The notes under the pieces are model-generated. The model did not search any database and was not told the origin of the DNA. It saw nothing but the letters and a program-made list of their open reading frames with translations. DNA of 64,000 bases from Streptomyces carminius. Its GTDB lineage: Bacteria > Actinomycetota > Actinomycetes > Streptomycetales > Streptomycetaceae. This document shows positions 18,750 through 28,324 of the stretch, piece after piece (the first letter of the stretch is position 1; each line of letters starts with the position of its first letter). The stretch covers positions 2,501-66,500 of the forward strand of contig NZ_PGGW01000019.1 in the NCBI RefSeq assembly GCF_002794255.1, given 5' to 3'. A program made the position numbers and the translations under genes.

Positions 18750-18962
18750 CTACTCCCCGGGCCCCCCGCTCCCCTGCTCGCTCTCCGCACCGGACCGGCC
18801 GTGTTCCGGCTCCGCCGGGCGGTCTTCCCGCTCGGTGCCCGTCGTACCGGTGGGGAGCCGGTCCTTCTTCTCTTCGCCGCCCTTCGCCCTGTCCCTCGCC
18901 TCGGTGTCCGCCATCTCGGACGGATCGTGGTCGACGCCGTAGGGACCGGAGTAGTCGCTCAT
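18750..18962 (-). CDS. Small acidic hydrophilic protein
   Basis: A 70-residue, charged protein (MSDYSGPYGVDHDPSEMADTE then repeated E/K/G/P), without hydrophobic segments; it is probably disordered. GGGAGG lies 8-9 bases upstream of ATG 18962, which supports translation. I recognise no domain. It converges with the Uma2 gene. Confidence 0.55.
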   Translation of the reverse strand: MSDYSGPYGVDHDPSEMADTEARDRAKGGEEKKDRLPTGTTGTEREDRPAEPEHGRSGAESEQGSGGPGE

Positions 18963-19038
18963 GTCCGCGCACCTCCCGCGTGGTGGGCTTCCCTGTCACG
19001 GAAGCCGGGGCGGCGGCGGGTACCCCCGATGCCCGTGC

Positions 19039-19074
19039 GGACACCCCGCCGGATCAGCCGCGGCGGGGGTGTCC
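19039..19074 (-). terminator. Hairpin overlapping the end of the DUF1648 gene
   Basis: GGACACCCCGCC (19039-19050) pairs with GGCGGGGGTGTCC (19062-19074), a stem that spans the stop codon at 19054-19056. Confidence 0.5.
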
Positions 19075-19602
19075 CCGGCGGCCCCGCCGGTCCCGCCGGT
19101 CCCGTACCGCCGCCACCAGCACCGGCACCACGCTTGCCGACCCCACTGCCAGGAGCACGACGGGAAACCAGCCGGGAACGTGCGAGGCCGGTTCGGTACG
19201 CCACATCACCGTGCAGCTCAGGGCGATGAGCAGTCCGATCAGCGCGTTCGTCAGCAGTACCGCCCGGCCGGTCCGCAGCGCCGAGACCCGGGTGGCGGGC
19301 CGGTTGACCAGCCCCGAGGTCCGCTCCCCCGGGTCGAGCTCATCGGCAGGGCGGATGCGCGGCGCCGCCGCACAGACGGCCGTCATCACCACGGTGACCC
19401 CGGCGTAGAGGAAGACGGGGAGGAAGACCGCGCCGACGGACTTGTCCGTCCAGGCGTCGACGCCGTCGGGGCCCACATGCTGCGGCACCCGCTCCGGCAG
19501 CTCCGGATAGACCCCGATCCCCCAGGCCGTCAGCCCCAGCAGAACGGCCAGGGAGGGCAGCAGCCACGGCCAGGGGAAGCCCGGCCGGTCCGTGTCGTCC
19601 AT
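19054..19602 (-). CDS. DUF1648-type membrane protein
   Basis: A 182-residue protein with four hydrophobic helices. The DUF1648 hallmark is visible after helix 1: 'YPELPERVPQHVGPDGVDAWTDKSV' (P-x-x-P-x-H-x-G-x-D-G), then 'FLPVFLYAGVTVVMTAVCAA', 'VLLTNALIGLLIALSCTVMW' and 'GWFPVVLLAVGSASVVPVLVA'. Related proteins such as SdpI-like ones act at the membrane. The tail is strongly basic (RDRRDRRGRRGHPRRG). ATG 19602; divergent from tldD. Confidence 0.75.
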   Translation of the reverse strand: MDDTDRPGFPWPWLLPSLAVLLGLTAWGIGVYPELPERVPQHVGPDGVDAWTDKSVGAVFLPVFLYAGVTVVMTAVCAAAPRIRPADELDPGERTSGLVNRPATRVSALRTGRAVLLTNALIGLLIALSCTVMWRTEPASHVPGWFPVVLLAVGSASVVPVLVAAVRDRRDRRGRRGHPRRG

Positions 19603-19765
19603 TCCCGCCCCCTTCTGCCCCAGCCCGCCGCACCCGGTTCCCGCGTGCCGTGCCGTCCTGACAGGGTAGGCCCGTACGGGCACGGTCCGGAGCCCGCGAA
19701 ACCCGCCGCGTCCGGCCAATCCGGCATGGTTGACTTCGATCATGCGTCGACAAGGAGGAGCGTCC

Positions 19766-21286
19766 GTGGTGCACGAGATCGATGAGTCCTTCCTCGCGCT
19801 GCCGCTGCGCGGGCTCGCCGACGCGGCGCTCGCGCGGGCCCGGTCGCTGGGGGCCGAGCACGCCGACTTCCGCCTCGAAAGGATCCGCAGCGCCTCCTGG
19901 CGGCTGCGGGACGCCCGGCCGGCCGGGTCCTCGGACATCACCGACAACGGTTACGCGGTGCGGGTGGTGCACGGCGGGGCCTGGGGATTCGCCTCGGGCG
20001 TGGACATGACGGCGGACGCCGCCGCCCGGGTGGCGGAGCAGGCCGTGGCGATGGCGGAGCTGTCGGCGCGGGTGATCGAGGCCGCGGGCTCCGACGAGCG
20101 GGTGGAGCTGGCCGAGGAGCCGGTGCACGGCGAGCGGACCTGGGTCTCGTCCTACGAGATCAACCCGTTCGACGTGCCGGACACGGAGAAGACGGGGCTA
20201 CTGGCGCAGTGGAGCGAGCGGCTGCTGGCCGCGGAGGGGGTCTCGCACACGGACGCCTCACTCCTGACCGTGCAGGAGAACAAGTTCTACGCGGACACCG
20301 CCGGCACCGTCACCACCCAGCAGCGGGTACGGCTCCACCCGGAGGTGACGGCCGTCTCGGTCGCCGACTCCGGCGAGTTCGACTCGATGCGCACCCTGGC
20401 CCCGCCGGTGGGGCGCGGCTGGGAGTACCTGACCGGCACCGGCTGGGACTGGGACGGGGAACTGGACCGGATCCCGGAGCTGCTGGCCGGCAAGATGCGC
20501 GCGCCCGGCGTCGAACCCGGCACGTACGACCTGGTGATCGACCCCTCCAACCTCTGGCTGACCATTCACGAGTCCGTCGGCCACGCCACCGAGCTGGACC
20601 GGGCGCTGGGATACGAGGCGGCGTACGCGGGCACCTCCTTCGCCACCTTCGACAAGCTGGGCACGCTGAGCTACGGCTCGCCGGTCATGAACGTCACCGG
20701 CGACCGCACCGCCGAGCACGGACTGGCCACGATCGGCTACGACGACGAGGGCGTGGCGGCCCAGTCCTGGGACCTGGTGCGGGACGGCGTCCTGGTCGGC
20801 TACCAGCTCGACCGGCGGATCGCGAGGCTGACCGGTCTGGGGCGCTCCAACGGCTGCGCCTTCGCCGACTCCCCCGGCCACGTCCCCGTGCAGCGGATGG
20901 CGAACGTCTCGCTCCGGGCCGACCCGGACGGGCCGGACACCGAGGAGCTGATCTCCCGGGTGGAGCGGGGGATCTACGTGGTCGGTGACCGCTCGTGGTC
21001 GATCGACATGCAGCGCCACAACTTCCAGTTCACCGGACAGCGCTTCTTCCGGATCGAGAACGGGCGGCTCGCCGGGCAGCTGCGCGACGTGGCCTATCAG
21101 GCGACCACCACCGACTTCTGGGGCTCGCTGGAGGCCGTCGGCGGGCCGGGCACCTACGTGCTCGGCGGCGCCTTCAACTGCGGCAAGGCCCAGCCGGGCC
21201 AGGTCGCCGCCGTCTCGCACGGCTGCCCCTCCGCGCTCTTCCGCGGCGTCAACATCCTCAACACCGCCCAGGAGGCCGGTCGATGA
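19766..21286 (+). CDS. tldD: Metalloprotease TldD
   Basis: A 506-residue TldD/PmbA-family protein. The zinc-binding motif HESVGH is at residues 268-273 in 'WLTIHESVGHATELDRAL', and the typical C-terminal 'FRGVNILNTAQEAG' is present. TldD forms a heterodimer with TldE that cleaves unfolded peptides and matures some modified peptides. GTG 19766 is chosen because AAGGAGG at 19752-19758 is 7 bases upstream; an in-frame GTG at 19769 is also possible. Its stop overlaps the tldE start by 4 bases. Confidence 0.92.
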   Translation: MVHEIDESFLALPLRGLADAALARARSLGAEHADFRLERIRSASWRLRDARPAGSSDITDNGYAVRVVHGGAWGFASGVDMTADAAARVAEQAVAMAELSARVIEAAGSDERVELAEEPVHGERTWVSSYEINPFDVPDTEKTGLLAQWSERLLAAEGVSHTDASLLTVQENKFYADTAGTVTTQQRVRLHPEVTAVSVADSGEFDSMRTLAPPVGRGWEYLTGTGWDWDGELDRIPELLAGKMRAPGVEPGTYDLVIDPSNLWLTIHESVGHATELDRALGYEAAYAGTSFATFDKLGTLSYGSPVMNVTGDRTAEHGLATIGYDDEGVAAQSWDLVRDGVLVGYQLDRRIARLTGLGRSNGCAFADSPGHVPVQRMANVSLRADPDGPDTEELISRVERGIYVVGDRSWSIDMQRHNFQFTGQRFFRIENGRLAGQLRDVAYQATTTDFWGSLEAVGGPGTYVLGGAFNCGKAQPGQVAAVSHGCPSALFRGVNILNTAQEAGR

Positions 21287-22701
21287 CTGCACTCTCGGTA
21301 CCTTCGGCGTCCCCCGCCCCGCACGAGGTCGTCGAGCGCGCGCTGGAGCTGTCCCGGGCGGACGGCTGTGTGGTCATCGCCGACGAGGAGTCCGCCGCCA
21401 ACCTGCGGTGGGCGGGCAACGCGCTGACCACCAACGGTGTCACCCGGGGCCGTACTCTTACCGTCATCGCGACCGTCGACGGGGCCGAGGGCACGGCCTC
21501 GGGGGTGGTCTCCCGCGCGGCCGTCACCGACGCGGACATCGAGCCGCTGGTGCGGGCCGCGGAGGAGGCAGCGCGGTCCGCGGGCCCGGCGGAGGACGCC
21601 CAGCCGCTGGTGACCGGCGGGCCGGCCTCCACCGGTTTCACCGAGGCACCGGCCGAGACCTCCTCGGCGGTCTTCGCGTCCTTCGCCCCGGCGCTGGGTG
21701 AGTCCTTCGCCCGGGCCCGGGCCGAGGGCCGCGAGCTGTACGGCTTCGCCCACCACCGGATGGTCTCCACCTATCTGGGGACGTCCACCGGTCTGCGGCT
21801 CCGGCACGACCAGCCCACCGGCACGCTGGAGATCAACGCCAAGTCCCCGGACCGTGGCCGCTCGGCATGGGCGGGACGGGCGACCCGCGACTTCGCGGAC
21901 GTCGATCCGCAGGCGCTGGACGCCGAGCTGGCGCGGCGGCTGGGATGGGCCGGCCGGCAGGTGGAGCTGCCGGCCGGGCGGTACGAGACGCTGCTGCCGC
22001 CCAGTGCCGTGGCGGACCTGCTGATCTACCAGCTGTGGTCGTCCGCCGGGCGCGACGCCGCCGAGGGCCGGACGGTGTTCAGCAGGCCCGGGGGCGGCAC
22101 CCGGGTCGGGGAGCGGCTGTCGGAGCTGCCGCTGACGCTGCGCAGCGACCCGGGCGCGCCCGGCCTGGAGGCGGCGCCGTTCGTCATCGCGCACTCCTCC
22201 GGCGACGACGCGTCGGTCTTCGACAACGGCCTGCCGCTGGCGGCCACCGACTGGATCCGCGACGGCGAGCTGCGGCGGCTGCTGACCACCCGGCACTCGG
22301 CGGGGCTGACGGGTCTGCCGGTGGCACCCGGGATCGACAACCTGCTCCTGGACGCCGGCGGCACCGCCTCACTGGAGGAGATGGTGGCCGGCGCCGGACA
22401 CGACGGTCCCGCCCTGCTGCTGACCTGTCTGTGGTACATCCGCGAGGTCGATCCGGCGACCCTGCTGCTGACCGGGCTGACCCGGGACGGTGTCTACCTG
22501 GTGGAGAAGGGCGAGGTCACGGGCGCGGTGAACAACTTCCGGTTCAACGAGTCGCCGGTCGACCTGCTGGGCCGGGCCGCCGAGGCGGGGCGCAGCGAAC
22601 GCACGCTGCCGCGTGAGTGGTCGGACTGGTTCACCCGGGCCGCGATGCCCCCGCTGCGCGTGCCCGACTTCAACATGAGCTCCGTCAGCCGGGGGGTGTG
22701 A
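21283..22701 (+). CDS. tldE: TldE/PmbA, non-metal partner of TldD
   Basis: A 472-residue TldD/PmbA-family protein lacking HExxxH, as expected for the non-catalytic partner. Family features include 'NLRWAGNALTTNGVTRGRTLTVIATVDG', 'GLTGLPVAPGIDNLLLDAGG' and 'CLWYIREVDPATLLLTGLTRDGVYLVEKGEV'. Translation is coupled to tldD by an ATGA overlap (21283-21286). No ribosomally made peptide precursor was seen nearby, so a general proteolytic role is as likely as peptide maturation. Confidence 0.9.
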   Translation: MTALSVPSASPAPHEVVERALELSRADGCVVIADEESAANLRWAGNALTTNGVTRGRTLTVIATVDGAEGTASGVVSRAAVTDADIEPLVRAAEEAARSAGPAEDAQPLVTGGPASTGFTEAPAETSSAVFASFAPALGESFARARAEGRELYGFAHHRMVSTYLGTSTGLRLRHDQPTGTLEINAKSPDRGRSAWAGRATRDFADVDPQALDAELARRLGWAGRQVELPAGRYETLLPPSAVADLLIYQLWSSAGRDAAEGRTVFSRPGGGTRVGERLSELPLTLRSDPGAPGLEAAPFVIAHSSGDDASVFDNGLPLAATDWIRDGELRRLLTTRHSAGLTGLPVAPGIDNLLLDAGGTASLEEMVAGAGHDGPALLLTCLWYIREVDPATLLLTGLTRDGVYLVEKGEVTGAVNNFRFNESPVDLLGRAAEAGRSERTLPREWSDWFTRAAMPPLRVPDFNMSSVSRGV

Positions 22702-22740
22702 GCGGTACGGACTTCCGCCCGGGCGACGGCCGCGCACGGG

Positions 22741-22779
22741 ACGGGGGCCGGCGCGCGCGGTGTGCGCGCCGACCCCCGT
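22741..22779. terminator. Hairpin between tldE and the GlsB-like gene
   Basis: A 16-bp stem (22741-22756 with 22764-22779, one G-U pair) sits between convergent genes; a second palindrome GCGGCCCC/GGGGCCGC follows near 22794-22811. Confidence 0.7.
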
Positions 22780-22822
22780 CCGGCTGTGCGGAGCGGCCCC
22801 GCGGGGCCGCGGTCGGGTCCTG

Positions 22823-23101
22823 TCAGGCGGTACGCCTGCTGCCTCCCCTGAGCTTGGCGTACAGGGGAGTGCCCAGTGCCACGATCAGTACGGCTCCGGC
22901 GAGCTGGAGCAGGTGCCGGATCCAGTCGATGCCCGCGGTGTTGCCCACACCGACCCAGCCCGCCACGGCGTTGCCCAGGAGAGCGCCGAGGATTCCGAAG
23001 ATGGCCGTCAGCCACAGAGGGATGTCCTGCTTGCCCGGCAGGATGGCGCGGGCCAGCACACCCAGTACCAGACCCACGATGATCGCCCACAACCAGCTCA
23101 T
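22823..23101 (-). CDS. GlsB/YeaQ/YmgE-family stress membrane protein
   Basis: A 92-residue protein with three hydrophobic helices. Family signatures: 'WAIIVGLVLGVLARAILPGKQDIPLWLTAIFGILGALLGNAVAGWVGVG' with the glycine-rich turns typical of YeaQ/YmgE/transglycosylase-associated proteins. Members respond to general or acid stress in other bacteria; the function is unproven. ATG 23101; GGAGGCG lies upstream. Divergent from the DUF3099 gene. Confidence 0.85.
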   Translation of the reverse strand: MSWLWAIIVGLVLGVLARAILPGKQDIPLWLTAIFGILGALLGNAVAGWVGVGNTAGIDWIRHLLQLAGAVLIVALGTPLYAKLRGGSRRTA

Positions 23102-23335
23102 GTCGCCTCCTCGTGCGACGCACGATGCGCCCTGTGCGTTCGGCTTGTGCCGGACGACACCCGTACCGGGCGGTCGGGGGACCGTCCGGATGGGAGTCGT
23201 CCCTGGCGGTTCGGATGCCCTCTCCCCGGCCTCGTATGCGGCGCAGCCGGGGCGTAGTGTGGAAAAAGCCGGGAACCCGGCGCGGACATCCCCGGTTACC
23301 GGCCGTACGAGCAGGTGGTGGAGTGTGGTGGAGTC

Positions 23336-23773
23336 GTGAGGCACAGGCAGCACGGGCCACAGGTCTTCCGGATCACCGGAGCGCGACAGGGTCTTGACGA
23401 GGACGTACGCGGCCGTCAGCGGCGCTATGTGGCGGCGATGCTGGTGCGGACCGCGGCGGTCCTGCTGACCGTGCTGCTGTGGAACGTGCAGCGTCCGCTC
23501 GCCGTGCTGGCCCTGGTGCTCGGGGCGCTCCTGCCCTACGTGGCGGTGGTGGTCGCCAACGCGGGACGGGAGAACGCGCCCCCCGCCCCGGCCTCGCTGC
23601 TCCCCGCACCGCCGCGGACGGCCCTGGGGCACACCGAGCACACCGAGTACACCGAGCCCCCGGAGCCGCGGTCCGCCGGGGAGCAGCCTTACGGGCGGGA
23701 GGCCGGCGGCACGGCGCGGGAGACGACGCACCGGCAGGAGCCGAGCCGGCCGGGGCCCGAGCGGCGGGAATGA
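23336..23773 (+). CDS. DUF3099-domain membrane protein
   Basis: A 145-residue protein. The DUF3099 signature 'VFRITGARQGLDEDVRGRQRRYVAAM' is followed by two hydrophobic helices (~residues 35-75: VRTAAVLLTVLLWNV and LAVLALVLGALLPYVAVVVANAGRE). The rest is a long hydrophilic tail rich in E/P/T/R with a short HTEHTEYTE repeat. GTG 23336 is preferred because GGTGGAG lies just upstream; GTG 23315 is also in frame. Function unknown. Confidence 0.78.
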   Translation: MRHRQHGPQVFRITGARQGLDEDVRGRQRRYVAAMLVRTAAVLLTVLLWNVQRPLAVLALVLGALLPYVAVVVANAGRENAPPAPASLLPAPPRTALGHTEHTEYTEPPEPRSAGEQPYGREAGGTARETTHRQEPSRPGPERRE

Positions 23774-23861
23774 ACTGCTCCGGGACACCGGACATGGGAA
23801 ACTCTCATCAATCGCGCTGTTCCGGTGCCGGGAGGATGGGTGCACGTGCCATACTGCGTAC

Positions 23862-23937
23862 ACGCTCCGCATCCCCCGTCGGAGCGACAGACCGACGCCG
23901 GGCGGCTCCCCCCGTGGCTGCCCGGCGTCGTTTTTTC
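23862..23937 (+). ncRNA. Probable 6C-family small RNA with intrinsic terminator
   Basis: An intergenic stretch folds into two consecutive hairpins with C-rich loops. Hairpin 1: GCTCCG/CGGAGC with loop CATCCCCCGT (~23865-23886). Hairpin 2: a perfect 10-bp stem GACGCCGGGC / GCCCGGCGTC (23895-23930) with a loop containing CCCCCC, followed directly by TTTTTT (23932-23937). Two stem-loops with runs of about six cytosines are the defining structure of the actinobacterial 6C RNA. A plausible -10 (CATACT, 23851-23856) precedes it. Loop 1 has five rather than six cytosines. The 5' end is inferred. Confidence 0.65.
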
Positions 23938-24005
23938 GCGGCCGGGTCGCCTCCGGGTCCGTCACCTTCCGTGACCGTGTTCTCATGAGACCTGTGACCG
24001 ATCCC

Positions 24006-24293
24006 ATGAGCGCCCCCGCGTCCGAGAACTCCGGCAGCCACGACAGTCCCGGCGACACGGCGGTCTGCTCCGCCAAGGGATGCCGGGAGCCCGCCGTGTG
24101 GGTGCTGGCCTGGAACAACCCGAAGCTGCACACCCCGGAGCGCCGCAAGACCTGGCTGGCCTGCGAGGAGCACCGTGAGCACCTGTCGCGGTTCCTGGGG
24201 GCGCGCGACTTCCTCAAGGACGTGGTGGCCCTGGACGTCTGGGAGGGCCGGGGGGACGGCGGGGGCCGGGGCGGCTCAGCCGCCGATCGCTGA
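24006..24293 (+). CDS. Small conserved protein with Cys motif
   Basis: A 95-residue soluble protein. 'CSAKGCREPAVWVLAWNNPKLHTPERRKTWLACEEHREHLSRFLGARDFLKDV' holds three cysteines (C-x4-C...C-x2-H) that could bind a metal. I recognise it as a conserved streptomycete family but know of no function. ATG 23985 is an alternative start adding seven residues; neither has a strong ribosome site. The last 18 bases overlap tail to tail with moaA. Confidence 0.7.
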   Translation: MSAPASENSGSHDSPGDTAVCSAKGCREPAVWVLAWNNPKLHTPERRKTWLACEEHREHLSRFLGARDFLKDVVALDVWEGRGDGGGRGGSAADR

Positions 24294-25265
24294 CATCGGG
24301 CGGTCGGGCTGGAGGAAGGCGGGGTCGTCCAGCCCGGAGCCCGCCTTCTTCCCCCACATCGCCGTCCTCCACAGCCCGGCGATCTCCTCGTCCTCCGCGC
24401 CCGCGCGCAGCGCCCCGCGCAGATCCGACTCCTCCCGCGCGAACAGGCAGGTGCGGACCTGGCCGTCGGCGGTCAGCCGGGTGCGGTCGCAGGCGCGGCA
24501 GAAGGGCCGGGTGACGGAGGCGATCACACCGACGCGGTGCGGACCGCCGTCGACGAGCCAGCGCTCGGCGGGTGCGGATCCCCGGCTGTCCTCCCCCTCG
24601 GGGGTGAGGGTGAACCGGGTGCGCAGCGAGGCCAGGATATCGCCCGCGGTGACCATGTCCCGGCGCCGCCAGCCGTGCTGGGCGTCGAGCGGCATCTGCT
24701 CGATGAACCGCAGCTCGTAGTCGTGCTCGACGGCCCAGGAGAGCAGCTCGGGCGCCTCGGTGTCGTTGACGCCGGGCATCAGCACGGCGTTCACCTTGAC
24801 GGGGGTGAGTCCCGCCGCGCGGGCGGCCGCCAGACCGCGCAGCACGTCGGCGTGGCGCTTGCGGCGGGTCATCCGCTCGAACACCTCGGGGTCGATGGTG
24901 TCGAGGGAGACGTTGACCCGGTCCAGCCCGGCCTCGCGCAGCGCCCCGGCGGTGCGCTCCAGTCCGATGCCGTTGGTGGTCAGCGACAGCTTCGGCCGCG
25001 GGTCGAGGGCGGCGCAGCGCCCGACGATGCCCACCAGCCCCGGGCGCAGCAGTGGCTCACCGCCGGTGAAACGCACCTCCCGCACCCCGAGCCGGGTCAC
25101 GGCTATCGTCACGAGGCGGACGATCTCGTCATCCGTGAGCAGATCGGGTTTGGCGAGCCACTGGAGCCCTTCCTCGGGCATGCAGTAGGTGCACCGCAGA
25201 TTGCACCGGTCGGTGAGCGACACACGCAGATCGGTGGCCACCCGGCCGTAGGTGTCCAGCAGCAT
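24276..25265 (-). CDS. moaA: GTP 3',8-cyclase MoaA
   Basis: A 329-residue radical SAM enzyme that, with MoaC, makes cyclic pyranopterin monophosphate in molybdenum-cofactor synthesis. N-terminal cluster C21-x3-C25-x2-C28 (DRCNLRCTYCMP), 'RFTGGEPLLRPGL' for SAM binding, C-terminal cluster C256/C259/C273 (FCRACDRTRLT...VRTCLF), and the conserved C-terminal double glycine (SAIGG). ATG 25265. No other moa gene is adjacent. Confidence 0.95.
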   Translation of the reverse strand: MLLDTYGRVATDLRVSLTDRCNLRCTYCMPEEGLQWLAKPDLLTDDEIVRLVTIAVTRLGVREVRFTGGEPLLRPGLVGIVGRCAALDPRPKLSLTTNGIGLERTAGALREAGLDRVNVSLDTIDPEVFERMTRRKRHADVLRGLAAARAAGLTPVKVNAVLMPGVNDTEAPELLSWAVEHDYELRFIEQMPLDAQHGWRRRDMVTAGDILASLRTRFTLTPEGEDSRGSAPAERWLVDGGPHRVGVIASVTRPFCRACDRTRLTADGQVRTCLFAREESDLRGALRAGAEDEEIAGLWRTAMWGKKAGSGLDDPAFLQPDRPMSAIGG

Positions 25266-25565
25266 GCCGACAGCCCTTCCCACGGTTGGACATCTCCAGG
25301 CAGCGTACGCGACGCCGCTGTCGTCCGGTGGGCAGCGGGCATCCGCGCCGTCCGGAGAGCCCGGACGGGCGGGACCCTGGCGCGTCGGAACCGGCCTCAC
25401 CGGGAAGCCCTCCGGCGCCGGGCGGAGCCCGCCGTCCGGCGGGTCCGGCCCATTGCCGCCTCGCCGGTAAGGGCGTTAACTTCCATCGTCGTACATCCGC
25501 ACATTCAAGTCCGTTATGCGGACGCGAGGTTGCGGGTTCCACGTTCCCACAGACATGGAGAACCC
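25266..25565. other. Divergent promoter region moaA / subtilase
   Basis: About 300 bases without a gene. The 25475-25540 part is less GC-rich and contains CCGCACATTCAAGTCCGTTATGCGG (25498-25522), an interrupted dyad (CCGCA/TGCGG) about 45 bases upstream of the subtilase ATG, a possible operator. Confidence 0.35.
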
Positions 25566-27101
<1,536 letters not shown>

Positions 27102-27126
27102 CCACCGCACCGGACGGTCCGCGCCG

Positions 27127-27153
27127 CCGGGACCCCGGCCGCCGGGGTCCCGG
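27127..27153 (+). terminator. Hairpin terminator after the subtilase gene
   Basis: CCGGGACCCC (27127-27136) pairs with GGGGTCCCGG (27144-27153), 25 bases past the stop. Confidence 0.7.
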
Positions 27154-27255
27154 TGGCCGGGCCCGGCGGTGGCCGACGGCCCGTCAGTACTCCGGTGTCC
27201 GGTGCGACCAGCGGTGATGCGGAGGTGTCAGTTGAGCCCCGTATCCTCTGGGACC

Positions 27256-28299
27256 ATGCTCGAAGACCAGTCGGCCCCCCGCCTGCGGCCCACGGCGCGA
27301 CCCACCGCGCGGCACGCGGCGCGACCCAGCACCCCGGCCTGGCCCGTCGAATACCCCGAGAGCTACGCGGTGGTGGACGTGGAGACCACGGGGCTCGCCC
27401 GGGACGACCGCATCGTCTCCGCCGCCGTCTACCGGCTGGACGCCCGGGGGGACGTGATCGACCACTGGTACACCCCGGTCAATCCCCAGCGGGATCCGGG
27501 ACCGGTCTGGATACACGGCCTGACGAGCGAGATGCTGGCCGACGCCCCCGTCTTCGCGGAGGTCGCCGAGGAGTTCGCCGAGCGGCTGCGGGACCGGGTG
27601 CTGGTCGCGCACAACGCCGTCTTCGACTGGTCGATGATCGCCCGTGAGTACGCCCGGGCCCGGCTGACGCCCCCCGTACGGCAGCGGCTGTGCACCATCG
27701 CCCTGTCCAAGGAGCTGGGCCTGCCCCTGGCCAACCACCGGCTGGAGACCCTCGCCGCGCACTACGGCGTCGTCCAGCACCGGGCACACCACGCGCTGGA
27801 CGACGCCCGGGTACTGGCAGAGGCGTTCCGGCCGAGTCTGCGGCTGGCCGCCGCCGACGGCATACGGCTGCCCCTGCTGGCCTGCCAGCCGCTGACCGAG
27901 TGGACCGACAGCGTCACCGCCCCGGACGCCCACGGCGGACGCCCGCGGTCCTACGCGGGGAGCTGGCGCCCCTCGCGCAGACGGCCGGCCTGCCCCTATC
28001 CCAATCCCGGACGGTACGAGCCGGGCGGGCCGCTGGTCCAGGGCATGCGGGTGGCGATCTCCGGCGACACCTCCACCGACCGGGAGCTGCTGGAGGACCG
28101 CGCCGTCGAGGCCGGCCTCCACATCGCGACCAGTGTGTCCCGGCTCACCAGCCTGCTGGTCACCAACGACCCCGACTCGGGCACCTCCAAGATCGTCAAG
28201 GCGCGTGCCCACGGCACCCCGGTGATCGACGAGGCCGCCTTCACCCAGCTCCTGCGGGATGTGGCCCCGGCCGCCGAGCCCCCCGCCCCCCGGGAGTGA
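27256..28299 (+). CDS. DEDDh 3'-5' exonuclease with C-terminal BRCT-like domain
   Basis: A 347-residue protein related to the DNA polymerase III epsilon subunit. Exo I 'YAVVDVETTGL' (D, E), Exo II 'VLVAHNAVFDWSMIARE', and Exo III 'HHALDDARVLAEAF' (H-x4-D) are all present in residues ~38-195. The C-terminal part ('QGMRVAISGDTSTDRELLEDRAVEAGLHIATSVSRLTSLLVTNDPDSGTSKIVKA') looks like a BRCT domain. The expected role is nuclease action in DNA repair. ATG 27256, within a few bases of a weak GGGA. Confidence 0.88.
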   Translation: MLEDQSAPRLRPTARPTARHAARPSTPAWPVEYPESYAVVDVETTGLARDDRIVSAAVYRLDARGDVIDHWYTPVNPQRDPGPVWIHGLTSEMLADAPVFAEVAEEFAERLRDRVLVAHNAVFDWSMIAREYARARLTPPVRQRLCTIALSKELGLPLANHRLETLAAHYGVVQHRAHHALDDARVLAEAFRPSLRLAAADGIRLPLLACQPLTEWTDSVTAPDAHGGRPRSYAGSWRPSRRRPACPYPNPGRYEPGGPLVQGMRVAISGDTSTDRELLEDRAVEAGLHIATSVSRLTSLLVTNDPDSGTSKIVKARAHGTPVIDEAAFTQLLRDVAPAAEPPAPRE

Positions 28300-28324
28300 C
28301 GCCCGGCGGGGTACCGTCGAAGCC

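Noticed and set aside
19766..22701. RiPP or microcin gene cluster around tldD-tldE
   Set aside because: No precursor peptide, cyclase or dedicated exporter gene lies next to the pair.
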